Shown here in pieces: positions 1 through 8,586 of a DNA stretch of 64,000 nucleotides; the first letter of the stretch is position 1, and each line of letters starts with the position of its first letter. Position numbers and translations under genes: made by a program. Origin of the DNA: Bacteroides pyogenes_A (lineage in GTDB: Bacteria > Bacteroidota > Bacteroidia > Bacteroidales > Bacteroidaceae); NCBI RefSeq assembly GCF_048595595.1, contig NZ_CP184347.1; one strand, 5' to 3'. The notes under the pieces were generated by a model. That model saw only the letters and a program-made list of their open reading frames with translations, searched no databases and was not told the DNA's origin.

Positions 1-119
1 ATAAACTTAATTTCACGTTCAACAAAGCTCAAAAACGCGAAGTTAACGTTGCTTTGTCCAATACTTTTGGATTCGGTGGTCACAACGCATGCGTCATCTT
101 CAAGAAATACGCAGACTAA
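1..119 (+). CDS. fabF: 3-oxoacyl-ACP synthase II (FabF), C-terminal end only
   Basis: This is an open frame from base 3 to the TAA at 117-119, cut by the left window edge. The last 38 residues read as the end of a KAS II condensing enzyme of fatty-acid elongation. They include the family's closing signature SNTFGFGGHNACVIFKKY, in which the GFGGHNA segment contributes the active-site loop. Only the terminus is visible, so the catalytic Cys and the His residues cannot be checked. The next gene, rnc, begins five bases after the stop. The fabF-rnc order is common in Bacteroidales, which supports both calls. Confidence 0.9.
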   Translation, partial: KLNFTFNKAQKREVNVALSNTFGFGGHNACVIFKKYAD

Positions 120-123
120 AACC

Positions 124-1002
124 GTGTTACGCAACCAAATAGATAAGATAAGGCTTCTGTTCCTCAAGGACAGAAAGTCTTATCTTTGTTTTTATCGGAT
201 ACTCGGTTTCTATCCACACGATATTCATATCTACGAACAGGCCCTTCTGCATAAATCATCGGGCATCCGTTCCGAGAAAGGAAGGCTTCTAAACAACGAG
301 CGACTCGAGTTTTTGGGCGATGCCATTCTGGATGCCATCATCGGAGACATTGTCTACAAACGTTTCGATGGAAAGCGAGAAGGCTTCCTGACAAATACGC
401 GCTCGAAAATCGTACAGCGCGAAACGCTGAACAAATTGGCGGTTCAAATCGGGCTGGATAAGCTCATCAAATACTCTTCGCGTTCTTCTTCCCACAACAG
501 CTATATGTATGGGAATGCTTTCGAGGCATTCATCGGGGCTATCTATTTGGACAGAGGATACAAGCACTGTAAACAGTTCATAGAAGAGCAAATCATCGAC
601 CGCTATATTGATTTAGATAAGATATCGCGCAAAGAGGTGAACTTCAAATCGAAACTCATCGAATGGAGCCAAAAAAACAAAATGGAAGTCTCGTTCGAGC
701 TGATCGAACAGTTTATTGATCACGACGGTAACCCTGTTTTCCAGACCGAAATCCATATTGAAGGGGTTTCGGCAGGAACAGGCACGGGATATTCTAAAAA
801 AGAATCACAGCAGAATGCCGCCCAAATGGCTATAAAGAAGGTGAGAGATACTGTTTTCCTTTCGACCGTTCATGAAGCGAAGACACAGCGTGCAATGGCT
901 ACCGAGGCAACAACGTCTTCTCTATCAGCAGCGGAAAAAGCCGAAACCGATGAAGCAGGTGTTTCGCATAATCCTCTGCAGACAGAGCCGGCAAACGATT
1001 AA
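124..1002 (+). CDS. rnc: Ribonuclease III
   Basis: This is a double-strand-specific endoribonuclease for rRNA and mRNA processing. Numbering is from the GTG at 124 (292 aa). That start was chosen because the upstream in-frame ATG at 49 lies inside fabF and encodes residues unlike RNase III. The RNase III motif NERLEFLGDA lies at about residues 58-67 (E59, E62 and D66 match the metal ligands). The second motif GNAFEAFIGAIYLD lies at about 130-143. A double-stranded RNA-binding domain occupies about 170-245, with the end motif GYSKKESQQNAAQMAIKK. The last ~45 residues are a low-complexity Ala/Glu/Thr tail. One oddity is that the position matching E. coli Asp114 is Asn here (N131). It is probably co-transcribed with fabF. 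Confidence 0.93.
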   Translation: MLRNQIDKIRLLFLKDRKSYLCFYRILGFYPHDIHIYEQALLHKSSGIRSEKGRLLNNERLEFLGDAILDAIIGDIVYKRFDGKREGFLTNTRSKIVQRETLNKLAVQIGLDKLIKYSSRSSSHNSYMYGNAFEAFIGAIYLDRGYKHCKQFIEEQIIDRYIDLDKISRKEVNFKSKLIEWSQKNKMEVSFELIEQFIDHDGNPVFQTEIHIEGVSAGTGTGYSKKESQQNAAQMAIKKVRDTVFLSTVHEAKTQRAMATEATTSSLSAAEKAETDEAGVSHNPLQTEPAND

Positions 1003-1147
1003 GTAAATAGGAATAGCTCCTTTTCGACAATACTGATAAAAAATCTACCGGACGACAAGCCAATAGTCAGAAAAAGCCTCATGCAAACCTGAGAAAGAAA
1101 ACTATCCGTCTCCATCGTTCTTCATTAAGCCCATTTACAATTGCGAA

Positions 1148-2158
1148 TTATCCAAAGCAAATCCCCATTCGACGTCCTTGAATTACCAGATCGTGATCTT
1201 CGGTAACCAGCTTCAATTTACCTGCCACTTCTTCGAGAGGAATAGACGAAATCTCATTCCCTTTCAAAGCAATCATACGGCCGAACTCACCTTTGGCGAT
1301 CAGTTCTGTGGCATGCCCTCCCATGCGAGTGGACAGATTACGATCGAAAGGCGTAGGCGAACCGCCCCGCTGGATATATCCAAGCACCGTCTCACGGGTT
1401 TCAATACCGGTTTCATATTCTATTTCCTGTGCGATATAAGCTGCGGCACGTTTTCCCCTATCTGTCACAATACCTTCCGCCACCACTACGATGGAGTAAG
1501 GCTTTCCTTTTTTTAAGCGCTCTAAAATCGTGGCTCCTACATTCTTTATATTATAAGGAATTTCGGGAACAAGAATTACGTCTCCTCCGCCTGCCATTCC
1601 CGAATATAAGGCAATCCATCCGGCTTTATGCCCCATTACTTCGATTACCATTACCCGTTTGTGCGAACTGGCGGTAGAATGCAACCGATCAATGGCATCG
1701 GTCGCAATCGTTACCGCAGAATCGAACCCGAAAGAGAAATCCGTTCCCCAAATATCATTATCAATAGTCTTGGGCACAGAAACGACATTCACTCCCAAAG
1801 CGGCAAATTTAGCGGCTGTCTTTTGCGTACCGTTTCCTCCGATACACACCAGACAGTCTAACCCCATCTCCCGTATATTCCTTACAATCAGAGCCGGTTT
1901 ATCCACGTCAGATACAAGCCCGCCTTTTTTGAAAGGTTTCTCGCGTGACGTACCCAGCATGGTTCCTCCCAAGTTGAGCAAACCGGACATCGATTTATCT
2001 GTAAAAACTTCCGTATCTTTAGTCAGAAGTCCCTGAAAACCGCTATGAATACCTACCACTTCCATTCCATAATGGTGGATAGCCGTCTTGCAAACACCAC
2101 GAATAGTAGCATTGATACCGGGACAATCTCCACCGGAAGTCAAGATCCCAATTCTCAT
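1148..2158 (-). CDS. pfkA: 6-phosphofructokinase (PfkA family)
   Basis: This enzyme phosphorylates fructose 6-phosphate to the 1,6-bisphosphate in glycolysis. At 336 aa it has the length of bacterial group A enzymes. Visible motifs are the N-terminal phosphate loop TSGGDCPGINATIRG (residues 7-21), GGNGT (107-111), PKTIDND (129-135, with the catalytic Asp133), the substrate segment EVMGHKAGWIA and GYIQRGGSPTPFDR near residue 265. Gly110 is the residue type seen at this position in ATP-using enzymes. Lys130 is the type seen in pyrophosphate-using and mixed-group enzymes, where classical ATP-PFKs have Gly. The phosphoryl donor therefore cannot be fixed from sequence. The gene stands alone on the minus strand, convergent with rnc and divergent from the GH3-type gene. 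Confidence 0.92.
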   Translation of the reverse strand: MRIGILTSGGDCPGINATIRGVCKTAIHHYGMEVVGIHSGFQGLLTKDTEVFTDKSMSGLLNLGGTMLGTSREKPFKKGGLVSDVDKPALIVRNIREMGLDCLVCIGGNGTQKTAAKFAALGVNVVSVPKTIDNDIWGTDFSFGFDSAVTIATDAIDRLHSTASSHKRVMVIEVMGHKAGWIALYSGMAGGGDVILVPEIPYNIKNVGATILERLKKGKPYSIVVVAEGIVTDRGKRAAAYIAQEIEYETGIETRETVLGYIQRGGSPTPFDRNLSTRMGGHATELIAKGEFGRMIALKGNEISSIPLEEVAGKLKLVTEDHDLVIQGRRMGICFG

Positions 2159-2260
2159 AATCTTACCTTATTTTTAATCAATAACTCGGAGTTCTTGCGA
2201 AAGTCGTCATTTTTAACGATTATTTCCGTCATAAAGATAGAAAAAAAAGATAAATAAGGC

Positions 2261-2268
2261 TACTTTTG
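2261..2268 (+). promoter_or_regulatory. Putative Bacteroidales -7 box (TACTTTTG)
   Basis: TACTTTTG matches the TAnnTTTG consensus of the Bacteroides primary sigma factor. It lies 31 bases before the ATG of the GH3-family gene at 2300. No clear TTTG -33 element stands at 19-21 bp. The position is plausible for a short 5' leader. Confidence 0.5.
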
Positions 2269-2299
2269 CACTCCTAAACATTATGATGATCACACAGAA

Positions 2300-3811
2300 A
2301 TGGATATTACCAAGCTCATAAGCAGAATTTTTGCCCCCCGTCTGAAACAAATAGACCTTTACAGTAGCCGGCCCGGCGAATTGCAAAGCCATGTATTGAG
2401 CAGGCTGACTGCAAAAGCTGCACAAACGGAATGGGGTAAAAAATACGACTATGCTTCCATACGCGATTATGAGGATTTCAGAAACCGCCTCCCGATACAA
2501 ACATACGAAGATATCAAACCCTACGTAGAACGCCTGCGAGCGGGCGAACAGAACCTGCTTTGGCCTTCAGAGATACGCTGGTTCGCCAAATCGTCGGGAA
2601 CGACAAACGATAAGAGTAAATTCCTCCCGGTGAGCAAAGAGTCTTTGGAGGACACTCATTACAGAGGCGGTAAAGATGCTGTGGCCCTTTATTTCCGCAT
2701 CAATCCGGATAGCCGCCTGTTCTCGGGTAAAGGCCTGATTCTGGGAGGAAGCCATAGCCCGAACCTCAGTTCGAATCACAGTTTGGTAGGTGACCTTTCG
2801 GCTATCCTGATACAAAATGTCACACCATTGGTGAACCTGATCCGCATACCGAGTAAAAAGATAGCACTGATGGACGAATGGGAAAGCAAGATAGAAGCCA
2901 TTGCAGACAGCACCATCGGAACCAATGTAACAAACCTTTCGGGCGTTCCGTCGTGGATGCTCGTGCTCATCAAACACATTCTGGAGAAAACTGGTAAAAA
3001 CACGCTGGAAGAGGTATGGCCAAACCTCGAAGTATTCTTTCACGGCGGCGTAGCCTTCACACCTTACCGCGAGCAGTACAAACAGGTCATCTGTTCGCCG
3101 AAAATGCACTATGTGGAAACTTACAACGCATCCGAAGGATATTTCGGAACGCAAAATGATCTTTCCGACCCTTCGATGTTACTAATGATCGACTACGGCG
3201 TTTTCTACGAATTCATCCCACTCGAAGACCTTGGCAAAGAGAACCCTCGCGCTTACTGTCTGGAAGAAATAGAGCTAAGCAAGAACTATGCGATGGTGAT
3301 CTCCACTTCATGCGGTCTGTGGAGATACATGATAGGCGATACGGTAAGATTCACCTCCAAGAATCCTTATAAGTTTGTCATCACCGGAAGAACCAAACAT
3401 TTCATCAATGCCTTCGGCGAGGAGCTGATTGTAGACAATGCCGAAAAAGGGTTGGCAAAAGCCTGTGCCGCCACAGGTGCGCAAGTCAGCGAATATTCTG
3501 CTGCTCCTGTGTTTATGGACGAGAATGCCAAATGTCGTCATCAATGGCTGATTGAGTTTGCCAAAGCACCGGACTCGCTGGAGAAGTTTGCCGCTGTATT
3601 GGATGCCACTTTAAAAGAAGTGAACTCAGATTACGAAGCTAAGCGATGGAAAGACATTGCTCTTCAGCCGCTCGAAGTAATTGTGGCACGTCCCGGACTG
3701 TTCCATGACTGGCTGGCGCAGAAAGGCAAACTCGGCGGACAGCACAAAGTGCCCCGCTTGAGTAATACCCGCGAATACATCGAAGAGATGCTCCCGCTAA
3801 ACGACCGTTGA
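2300..3811 (+). CDS. GH3 auxin-responsive-promoter family protein (acyl-adenylating type)
   Basis: This 503-aa protein belongs to the GH3 superfamily, known in plants for acyl-acid amido synthetases that adenylate a carboxylate and couple it to an amino acid. Bacterial homologues are mostly uncharacterised. Visible are the nucleotide loop SSGTTNDKSKFLPVS at about residues 98-112, YNASEGYFG near 275-283 (adenine/acyl pocket region), YMIGDTVRF near 340 and GRTKHFINAFGEELI near 365-380, which matches the hinge of ANL-type adenylating enzymes. There is no signal peptide or membrane segment, so it is cytoplasmic. The acyl and amine substrates are unknown and no neighbouring biosynthetic genes help. 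A TAnnTTTG box lies upstream. It is convergent with the ZIP transporter gene. Confidence 0.85.
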   Translation: MDITKLISRIFAPRLKQIDLYSSRPGELQSHVLSRLTAKAAQTEWGKKYDYASIRDYEDFRNRLPIQTYEDIKPYVERLRAGEQNLLWPSEIRWFAKSSGTTNDKSKFLPVSKESLEDTHYRGGKDAVALYFRINPDSRLFSGKGLILGGSHSPNLSSNHSLVGDLSAILIQNVTPLVNLIRIPSKKIALMDEWESKIEAIADSTIGTNVTNLSGVPSWMLVLIKHILEKTGKNTLEEVWPNLEVFFHGGVAFTPYREQYKQVICSPKMHYVETYNASEGYFGTQNDLSDPSMLLMIDYGVFYEFIPLEDLGKENPRAYCLEEIELSKNYAMVISTSCGLWRYMIGDTVRFTSKNPYKFVITGRTKHFINAFGEELIVDNAEKGLAKACAATGAQVSEYSAAPVFMDENAKCRHQWLIEFAKAPDSLEKFAAVLDATLKEVNSDYEAKRWKDIALQPLEVIVARPGLFHDWLAQKGKLGGQHKVPRLSNTREYIEEMLPLNDR

Positions 3812-3883
3812 GTATTCTAAGGATACCGAAGAAGCATCGGAGTCTCAACACATCGGTTATTTGCAGTTAATGACTTACCTTTT

Positions 3884-4711
3884 TTAAGTAAACAAAATGA
3901 GGCTGAAAGCCATTACTGCCATTCCCGCCACCAGCCCATACACAGCATGATGATGTTTACCGTATTCTTCGGCAGCGGGTAGAAGTTCGTCGAACGAAAT
4001 AAACACCATCACACCCGCTATGGCAGCAAATATAAGACCGAAAGCCTCATCGGTAAGCCATGGAGCTAACAGAAAATAACCGACAAGCGCCCCCAACGGC
4101 TCGGTAAGTCCCGAAAGGAAAGAAAGCCAAAAAGCGCGGCGACGGCTTCCGGTGGCATAGAAAACAGGCACAGATACGGAAATCCCCTCCGGAATATTAT
4201 GTATAGCAATGGCTATAGCGATAGGAATGGCAATGCTCACATCCTTCAGTCCCGCAAGGAAAGTAACCATACCCTCTGGGAAATTATGAATCGCCAATAT
4301 CAGCGCAGTTACCATACCCACGCGAAGCAATCTCGGATTGTGTTCTGGCGTTTCCTTTACACCGGAAGATGATTCATCGACCATTTCTTCCACCTTATGC
4401 ATCTCGTGCGGATTTTCCTGTTCCGGAACGAAACGGTCGATAAGCATTATAAAGGCTATACCACCAAAAAATGAGAGGGTAGCGTAGAGCGTCCCTTGTT
4501 TCACACCATACAAGTCAGTGAGAGAACTCACCGCAGCAGGCAATAGATCGACAAACGACACATACGCCATCACCCCGGCCGAAAAACCTAATGAAACGGA
4601 AAGGAACGAGGTATTAGTACGCCGTGCAAAAAAAGCGATAGCGCTGCCTATACCTGTAGAAAGTCCGGCGAAAAGAGTCAGAAGAAATGCGGTCAATACA
4701 GATTGTTCCAT
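3884..4711 (-). CDS. zupT: ZIP family metal (zinc) transporter, ZupT-like
   Basis: This inner-membrane importer of zinc and other divalent metals has 275 aa from the ATG at 4709-4711. That start was preferred to an in-frame upstream start because GGGAGA precedes it by a few bases. About eight hydrophobic segments are visible. The metal-site helices carry AIHNFPEGM and AIHNIPEGIS (two HNxPEG motifs near residues 145 and 175), which is diagnostic for ZIP proteins of the ZupT branch. An acidic, His-poor loop rich in Glu lies between about residues 100 and 135. A TACCTTTG promoter box is present upstream on the same strand. The gene is convergent with the GH3-like gene. Confidence 0.9.
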   Translation of the reverse strand: MEQSVLTAFLLTLFAGLSTGIGSAIAFFARRTNTSFLSVSLGFSAGVMAYVSFVDLLPAAVSSLTDLYGVKQGTLYATLSFFGGIAFIMLIDRFVPEQENPHEMHKVEEMVDESSSGVKETPEHNPRLLRVGMVTALILAIHNFPEGMVTFLAGLKDVSIAIPIAIAIAIHNIPEGISVSVPVFYATGSRRRAFWLSFLSGLTEPLGALVGYFLLAPWLTDEAFGLIFAAIAGVMVFISFDELLPAAEEYGKHHHAVYGLVAGMAVMAFSLILFT

Positions 4712-4743
4712 AGTATGTCTCCCATAATTAATAATTTGCCCTA

Positions 4744-4751
4744 CAAAGGTA
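4744..4751 (-). promoter_or_regulatory. Putative -7 box for zupT (TACCTTTG on minus strand)
   Basis: The plus strand reads CAAAGGTA, giving TACCTTTG on the coding strand, a match to TAnnTTTG about 33 bases upstream of the zupT ATG. The -33 element is not obvious. Confidence 0.5.
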
Positions 4752-4921
4752 AAATGATAGACAGACATTTGCAATACCTAAAAGGAATGTTTTTAACTAT
4801 TCTTTTCGGGTTGACAAATGGTTGCACTCATTTATTATTCAAATTAAGATTGACTCCTTTTAGGAAAGCAGAACATGCGCTTCATTAGCAAGAGTCCCAA
4901 GGAATATGGTAACGGCTACCG

Positions 4922-6676
4922 TTACTGTAAAGCAAGGGCAGATTCTTCCGTCAATCCATAACAACCCTTTACCATTGCGGCAAACTCGCCATCAAGGGCA
5001 AGCAACTCCGACGGTGTACCCTGCTCGGCCATACGCCCTTCTTTCAGCACCACTATCTTATGCGCCTTGGCCACCGTACGCATCCGGTGAGCAATGATAA
5101 GCACCGTTTTATTTTTCACCAGTACCGAAAGGGCTTGCTGTATCTTGCTTTCATTCTCCACATCGAGGCTGGCGGTAGCTTCATCGAGCAATACCACCGG
5201 AGCGTCTTTCAGCAATGCCCGCGCTATGGATATGCGCTGCCGCTCGCCTCCGGAAAGGGTTTCTCCGTTTTCTCCGATCAAGGTGTCATATCCTTCGGGC
5301 AATTTGGCGATAAACTCCCCGCATTGGGCCTGCTCTGCCGCCCACTTCACTTCTTCGTCGGTGGCATCCTGCTTTCCGATACGGATATTGTCGGCAATGG
5401 TGGCGTTGAACAACACGACGTCCTGAAAAACGATTGAGAAATTCTTCAGCAAAGCTTCCGGATCGATTTCCGAAATATCCTGTCCGCCAAGAGTTATCTT
5501 TCCGCTGTCCACATCCCAAAAACGGGCGGCAAGTTTGGCACAGGTTGTCTTACCGCCGCCCGAAGGACCTACCAAAGCCGTCACTTCACCCTGACGGGCT
5601 GTAAAAGAGACATCGCAGAGCACCTGCTTCCCTGCTTCGTAAGAGAAGTTCACTCCTTCGAATACGATGTCGTAATTATCTATCTTGCATTGCGTTCTCC
5701 CCTGCTGAACAGGCATGGCCTCTATCTCTCGCATCCGGTTGATACGCACGTCGAGGAAAGACAGGAATGCCAGATTGTTGAATACCTCCATCAAAGGATT
5801 GTAAATGGCGGAAGAAATCATGAGGAATATCAGGTAAGAGAACATGGACACTTCTCCGACCGAAAGCAAATAAGCACCTACGCCGATGACTGTAGGCAGA
5901 CCGAGTTTGAGCAGGATGTACGCCCCGTTGAGCAACACGCCTATCAACAATTCTCCGCGTATAAGCCCATTTTCAAAAACACGGAGTACGTCATCAAACC
6001 TGTCGAGATACGCCCGTTCGCCATTATAGGCTTTAATCTCCTGAATCTGCTCAAGACCTTCCTGAATCTGCTCGGTGACACCGCGCTTCACAACATAATG
6101 CACGGCAAAAGACTTGTTCATCGCTTTCTTGGAAAAGAAGATAAGCAAAGCCGCCACCGGAGCCACCCAAAACAGGGCCAGAGCCAACCGCCAGTCGTAG
6201 AAAAACAGCCCGGTGGCAATCAATACGCTTATCACCGAAGCGAAAAGCTGCGGAACGGCATGAGAGAAAAGTCGCTCAAGGGCAGTACAATCTTCCATCA
6301 CGGTGGAAGTGAGGTCGGAAAGATTCTTCTCGCCGAAGAAAGCCAGAGGCAACTTACGCAGTTTTTCGGCCACGGAGATACGCAGATTGGCACTTTCGGT
6401 ATACACCTTGGTGTAGGTAGCCGTATACTGAAACAGGGAGATTATGTAAATCACCGCCATAAAGACAAGGGCTACCGACACATAGTACCAAAAGCCATTG
6501 GATACGGAAGCTCCGGGACTCATCACCGGGCGGAGATATTCCGTAAGGAACAGAAAAACAAAAACGGCGGGCAGCAGCATAGCGATGTTGAGCAGCGTAG
6601 TCAACAAGATGCTGACGAGAAAAGACTTCGCTCCTTTTTCGGATAAGGCGAAGCGGTTCTGAAAATATTTTATCAT
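4922..6676 (-). CDS. ABC exporter half-transporter (permease plus ATPase), second of pair
   Basis: This 584-aa fused half-transporter is numbered from the ATG at 6674-6676; a GTG sits one codon earlier. The N-terminal ~310 residues form the six-helix exporter domain. The ATPase domain follows, with Walker A GPSGGGKTTCAK (about residue 370), signature LSGGERQRISIARALL (about 475) and Walker B VVLLDEATASLD. Every catalytic motif is present. It lies about 75 bases after another half-transporter of similar size, so the two probably form a heterodimer. It is the last gene of the minus-strand RND/LolA/barrel/ABC series. A small hairpin (GTAACGG-CTA-CCGTTAC, 4909-4925) covers the stop codon but has no T-run. 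Substrate is unknown. Confidence 0.88.
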   Translation of the reverse strand: MIKYFQNRFALSEKGAKSFLVSILLTTLLNIAMLLPAVFVFLFLTEYLRPVMSPGASVSNGFWYYVSVALVFMAVIYIISLFQYTATYTKVYTESANLRISVAEKLRKLPLAFFGEKNLSDLTSTVMEDCTALERLFSHAVPQLFASVISVLIATGLFFYDWRLALALFWVAPVAALLIFFSKKAMNKSFAVHYVVKRGVTEQIQEGLEQIQEIKAYNGERAYLDRFDDVLRVFENGLIRGELLIGVLLNGAYILLKLGLPTVIGVGAYLLSVGEVSMFSYLIFLMISSAIYNPLMEVFNNLAFLSFLDVRINRMREIEAMPVQQGRTQCKIDNYDIVFEGVNFSYEAGKQVLCDVSFTARQGEVTALVGPSGGGKTTCAKLAARFWDVDSGKITLGGQDISEIDPEALLKNFSIVFQDVVLFNATIADNIRIGKQDATDEEVKWAAEQAQCGEFIAKLPEGYDTLIGENGETLSGGERQRISIARALLKDAPVVLLDEATASLDVENESKIQQALSVLVKNKTVLIIAHRMRTVAKAHKIVVLKEGRMAEQGTPSELLALDGEFAAMVKGCYGLTEESALALQ

Positions 6677-6751
6677 CACATTGTTTTTTTAGTAAATAAT
6701 ACATCAATCACAATATCGCGGATTCATTTCGGGCAAGTTCACCCCAATGAA

Positions 6752-8503
6752 TCACAACTTCCAGGATACAGACTTCAGGTATTCTTTCCACATTGCCTGA
6801 TAGGTCCCTTCGATAGCTGTCAGTTCATCGTGTGTGCCCTGCTGCACGATCTGCCCGCCTTCGATCACCAGTATGCGGTCTACATCCTGCACACTCGTCA
6901 AGCGGTGAGCAATCATCAGCACGGTCTTTCCCTTCATCAGCCCTCGCAATGCCTTCTGTATCAGTCGTTCGTTCTCCGGGTCGGCAAACGCGGTAGCTTC
7001 ATCGAGCACCACCACCGGAGCGTCTTTCAGTATAGCCCTCGCCAAAGCGATGCGTTGTTGTTCTCCTCCCGAAAGAAACGTTCCCTCCGATCCTATCCGG
7101 GTATCCAACCCGGCAGGCAGACGGTCGATAATCTCACGGCTTTGAGAAAGGTCGATGGCTCGCTCAATGGCCTCTTGCGTTGCATGCGGATTGCCGTAGG
7201 TTATGTTTTCGAGCAAGGTAGTCTTAAACAACCCGGAATGTTGAAACACAAACGAGACATTGCGCATCAACTCTTCCTTGGCGATATTGCGCACGTCTGT
7301 CCCACCGATGCGGACAGCTCCTTCGGTTACATCCCAGAAGCGCGGGATAAGGCGGGCTATCGTCGTTTTCCCACCGCCCGACGGTCCTACAAGCGCATAC
7401 GTTTTTCCTTCGGGAATGGAGAAAGAGAGCTCGCGAAGCACATCTGCCGACGTGCCGGGATAGCGGAAACGGACTTGACGGAAGTCTACCTGCGTCCCCT
7501 TCATCGTTTCCAGCACTTCGGGTTGCGGTAGAGGAGGTTGCATCGTCAGCCGTTCTATCCGGTCGATAGACTCTCCGGCGAGGAAAAGGTTCTGTTGCAA
7601 ATACATTATCTTCATAATGTTTACGGCAAAAACAGGAGCGATAAGCACATACAGAAACATATCGGCAAGCACTTCCGTCCAATCGCCCGAACGCCCGAAG
7701 AGCAGGATGGCGGCAGGAACGAGGAAGAATGCCGAAGCGTGGATCACGGTGGTATAGAACGACATGGGCTTCTGCCACCCCAGCGTATATTGGGTTACCA
7801 GCTCGCTATAGGTGACAATGCTGTCGTAAAAGCGTTTGAACGAGAATACCGTCTGCTGGAACACCTTCACTACCGGAATGCCGCGTACATATTCCACCGC
7901 TTCGGTGCTCATCTTCTCAAGCGCGTCGAGATACATATGCTGAAACTTGTTCCGTTTCGGATCCATCATATACGCCATGGTGGCGAAAGCCAGCAACAGG
8001 GGGATGAGGCAAGCGATGCCCAGACGCCAGTCGAAAAAGAGAATCAGGCCGATTACGATAACGGGCGACAATATACTGCCTACAAGGTCGGGCAGCAAGT
8101 GCGCCGTGAAGGTATGGATTTCCGAAGCGCCTTCATCCACGATCTTCCTCACCTCTCCGCTGGTGTTCCGGTCGAAAAAGCCCAACGGCATGGCTACGAG
8201 CCTCTGCATAGCCTCACGCCGGAGATTGACCTCGACGCGGAATGCTGCCAGATGAGACAACATGAGCGAGAAGAAGTAAAGAACTACGCTTGCCACAGCT
8301 GTTCCGAAAGCCCACCAGGCATAAACGCCAACGGATGTTCCTTCGATAGTGCCGCCCGTAACCAGCAATACACGGACTATGAGCCAGATAAAAACAAAAG
8401 GCAATAGCGACACAATGCTATTTATACCCGAAAGAACGAGCGAAAGCGGAAGCAGCAACCTCCGTCCGCCCATGTATCTTTTCAATTTTCCAAGAGTATT
8501 CAT
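6752..8503 (-). CDS. ABC exporter half-transporter (permease plus ATPase), first of pair
   Basis: This 583-aa half-transporter has six transmembrane segments in residues 1-300. Its ATPase domain carries Walker A GPSGGGKTTIARL (about 370), signature LSGGEQQRIALARAIL (about 475) and Walker B VVVLDEATAFADPENE. The catalytic Glu is intact. The D-loop reads AFADPE rather than the commoner ASLD, a variant I associate with heterodimeric lipid- or siderophore-related exporters. It probably pairs with the downstream half-transporter. It starts 83 bases after the outer-membrane barrel gene on the same strand, so it is likely in the same operon. Inferred role: moving the operon's substrate across the inner membrane. 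Confidence 0.88.
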   Translation of the reverse strand: MNTLGKLKRYMGGRRLLLPLSLVLSGINSIVSLLPFVFIWLIVRVLLVTGGTIEGTSVGVYAWWAFGTAVASVVLYFFSLMLSHLAAFRVEVNLRREAMQRLVAMPLGFFDRNTSGEVRKIVDEGASEIHTFTAHLLPDLVGSILSPVIVIGLILFFDWRLGIACLIPLLLAFATMAYMMDPKRNKFQHMYLDALEKMSTEAVEYVRGIPVVKVFQQTVFSFKRFYDSIVTYSELVTQYTLGWQKPMSFYTTVIHASAFFLVPAAILLFGRSGDWTEVLADMFLYVLIAPVFAVNIMKIMYLQQNLFLAGESIDRIERLTMQPPLPQPEVLETMKGTQVDFRQVRFRYPGTSADVLRELSFSIPEGKTYALVGPSGGGKTTIARLIPRFWDVTEGAVRIGGTDVRNIAKEELMRNVSFVFQHSGLFKTTLLENITYGNPHATQEAIERAIDLSQSREIIDRLPAGLDTRIGSEGTFLSGGEQQRIALARAILKDAPVVVLDEATAFADPENERLIQKALRGLMKGKTVLMIAHRLTSVQDVDRILVIEGGQIVQQGTHDELTAIEGTYQAMWKEYLKSVSWKL

Positions 8504-8586
8504 TTAGATTCTGTTTTAAAAAATTAAAGTTTAGCAATGGGAATGTATCTCTCCTTTCTTTTTTCCCGTTTGTTTATAGATGCCTC

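Noticed and set aside
49..123. Upstream ATG start for rnc
   Set aside because: It lies inside the fabF frame and adds residues unlike RNase III. GTG at 124, just after the fabF stop, fits better.
4909..4925. Hairpin at the end of the second ABC gene as a terminator
   Set aside because: The stem has only seven pairs, covers the stop codon and lacks a following T-run.
5690..6646. 318-codon plus-strand frame
   Set aside because: It is antisense to an ABC transporter gene with all ATPase motifs, and its own translation has none.
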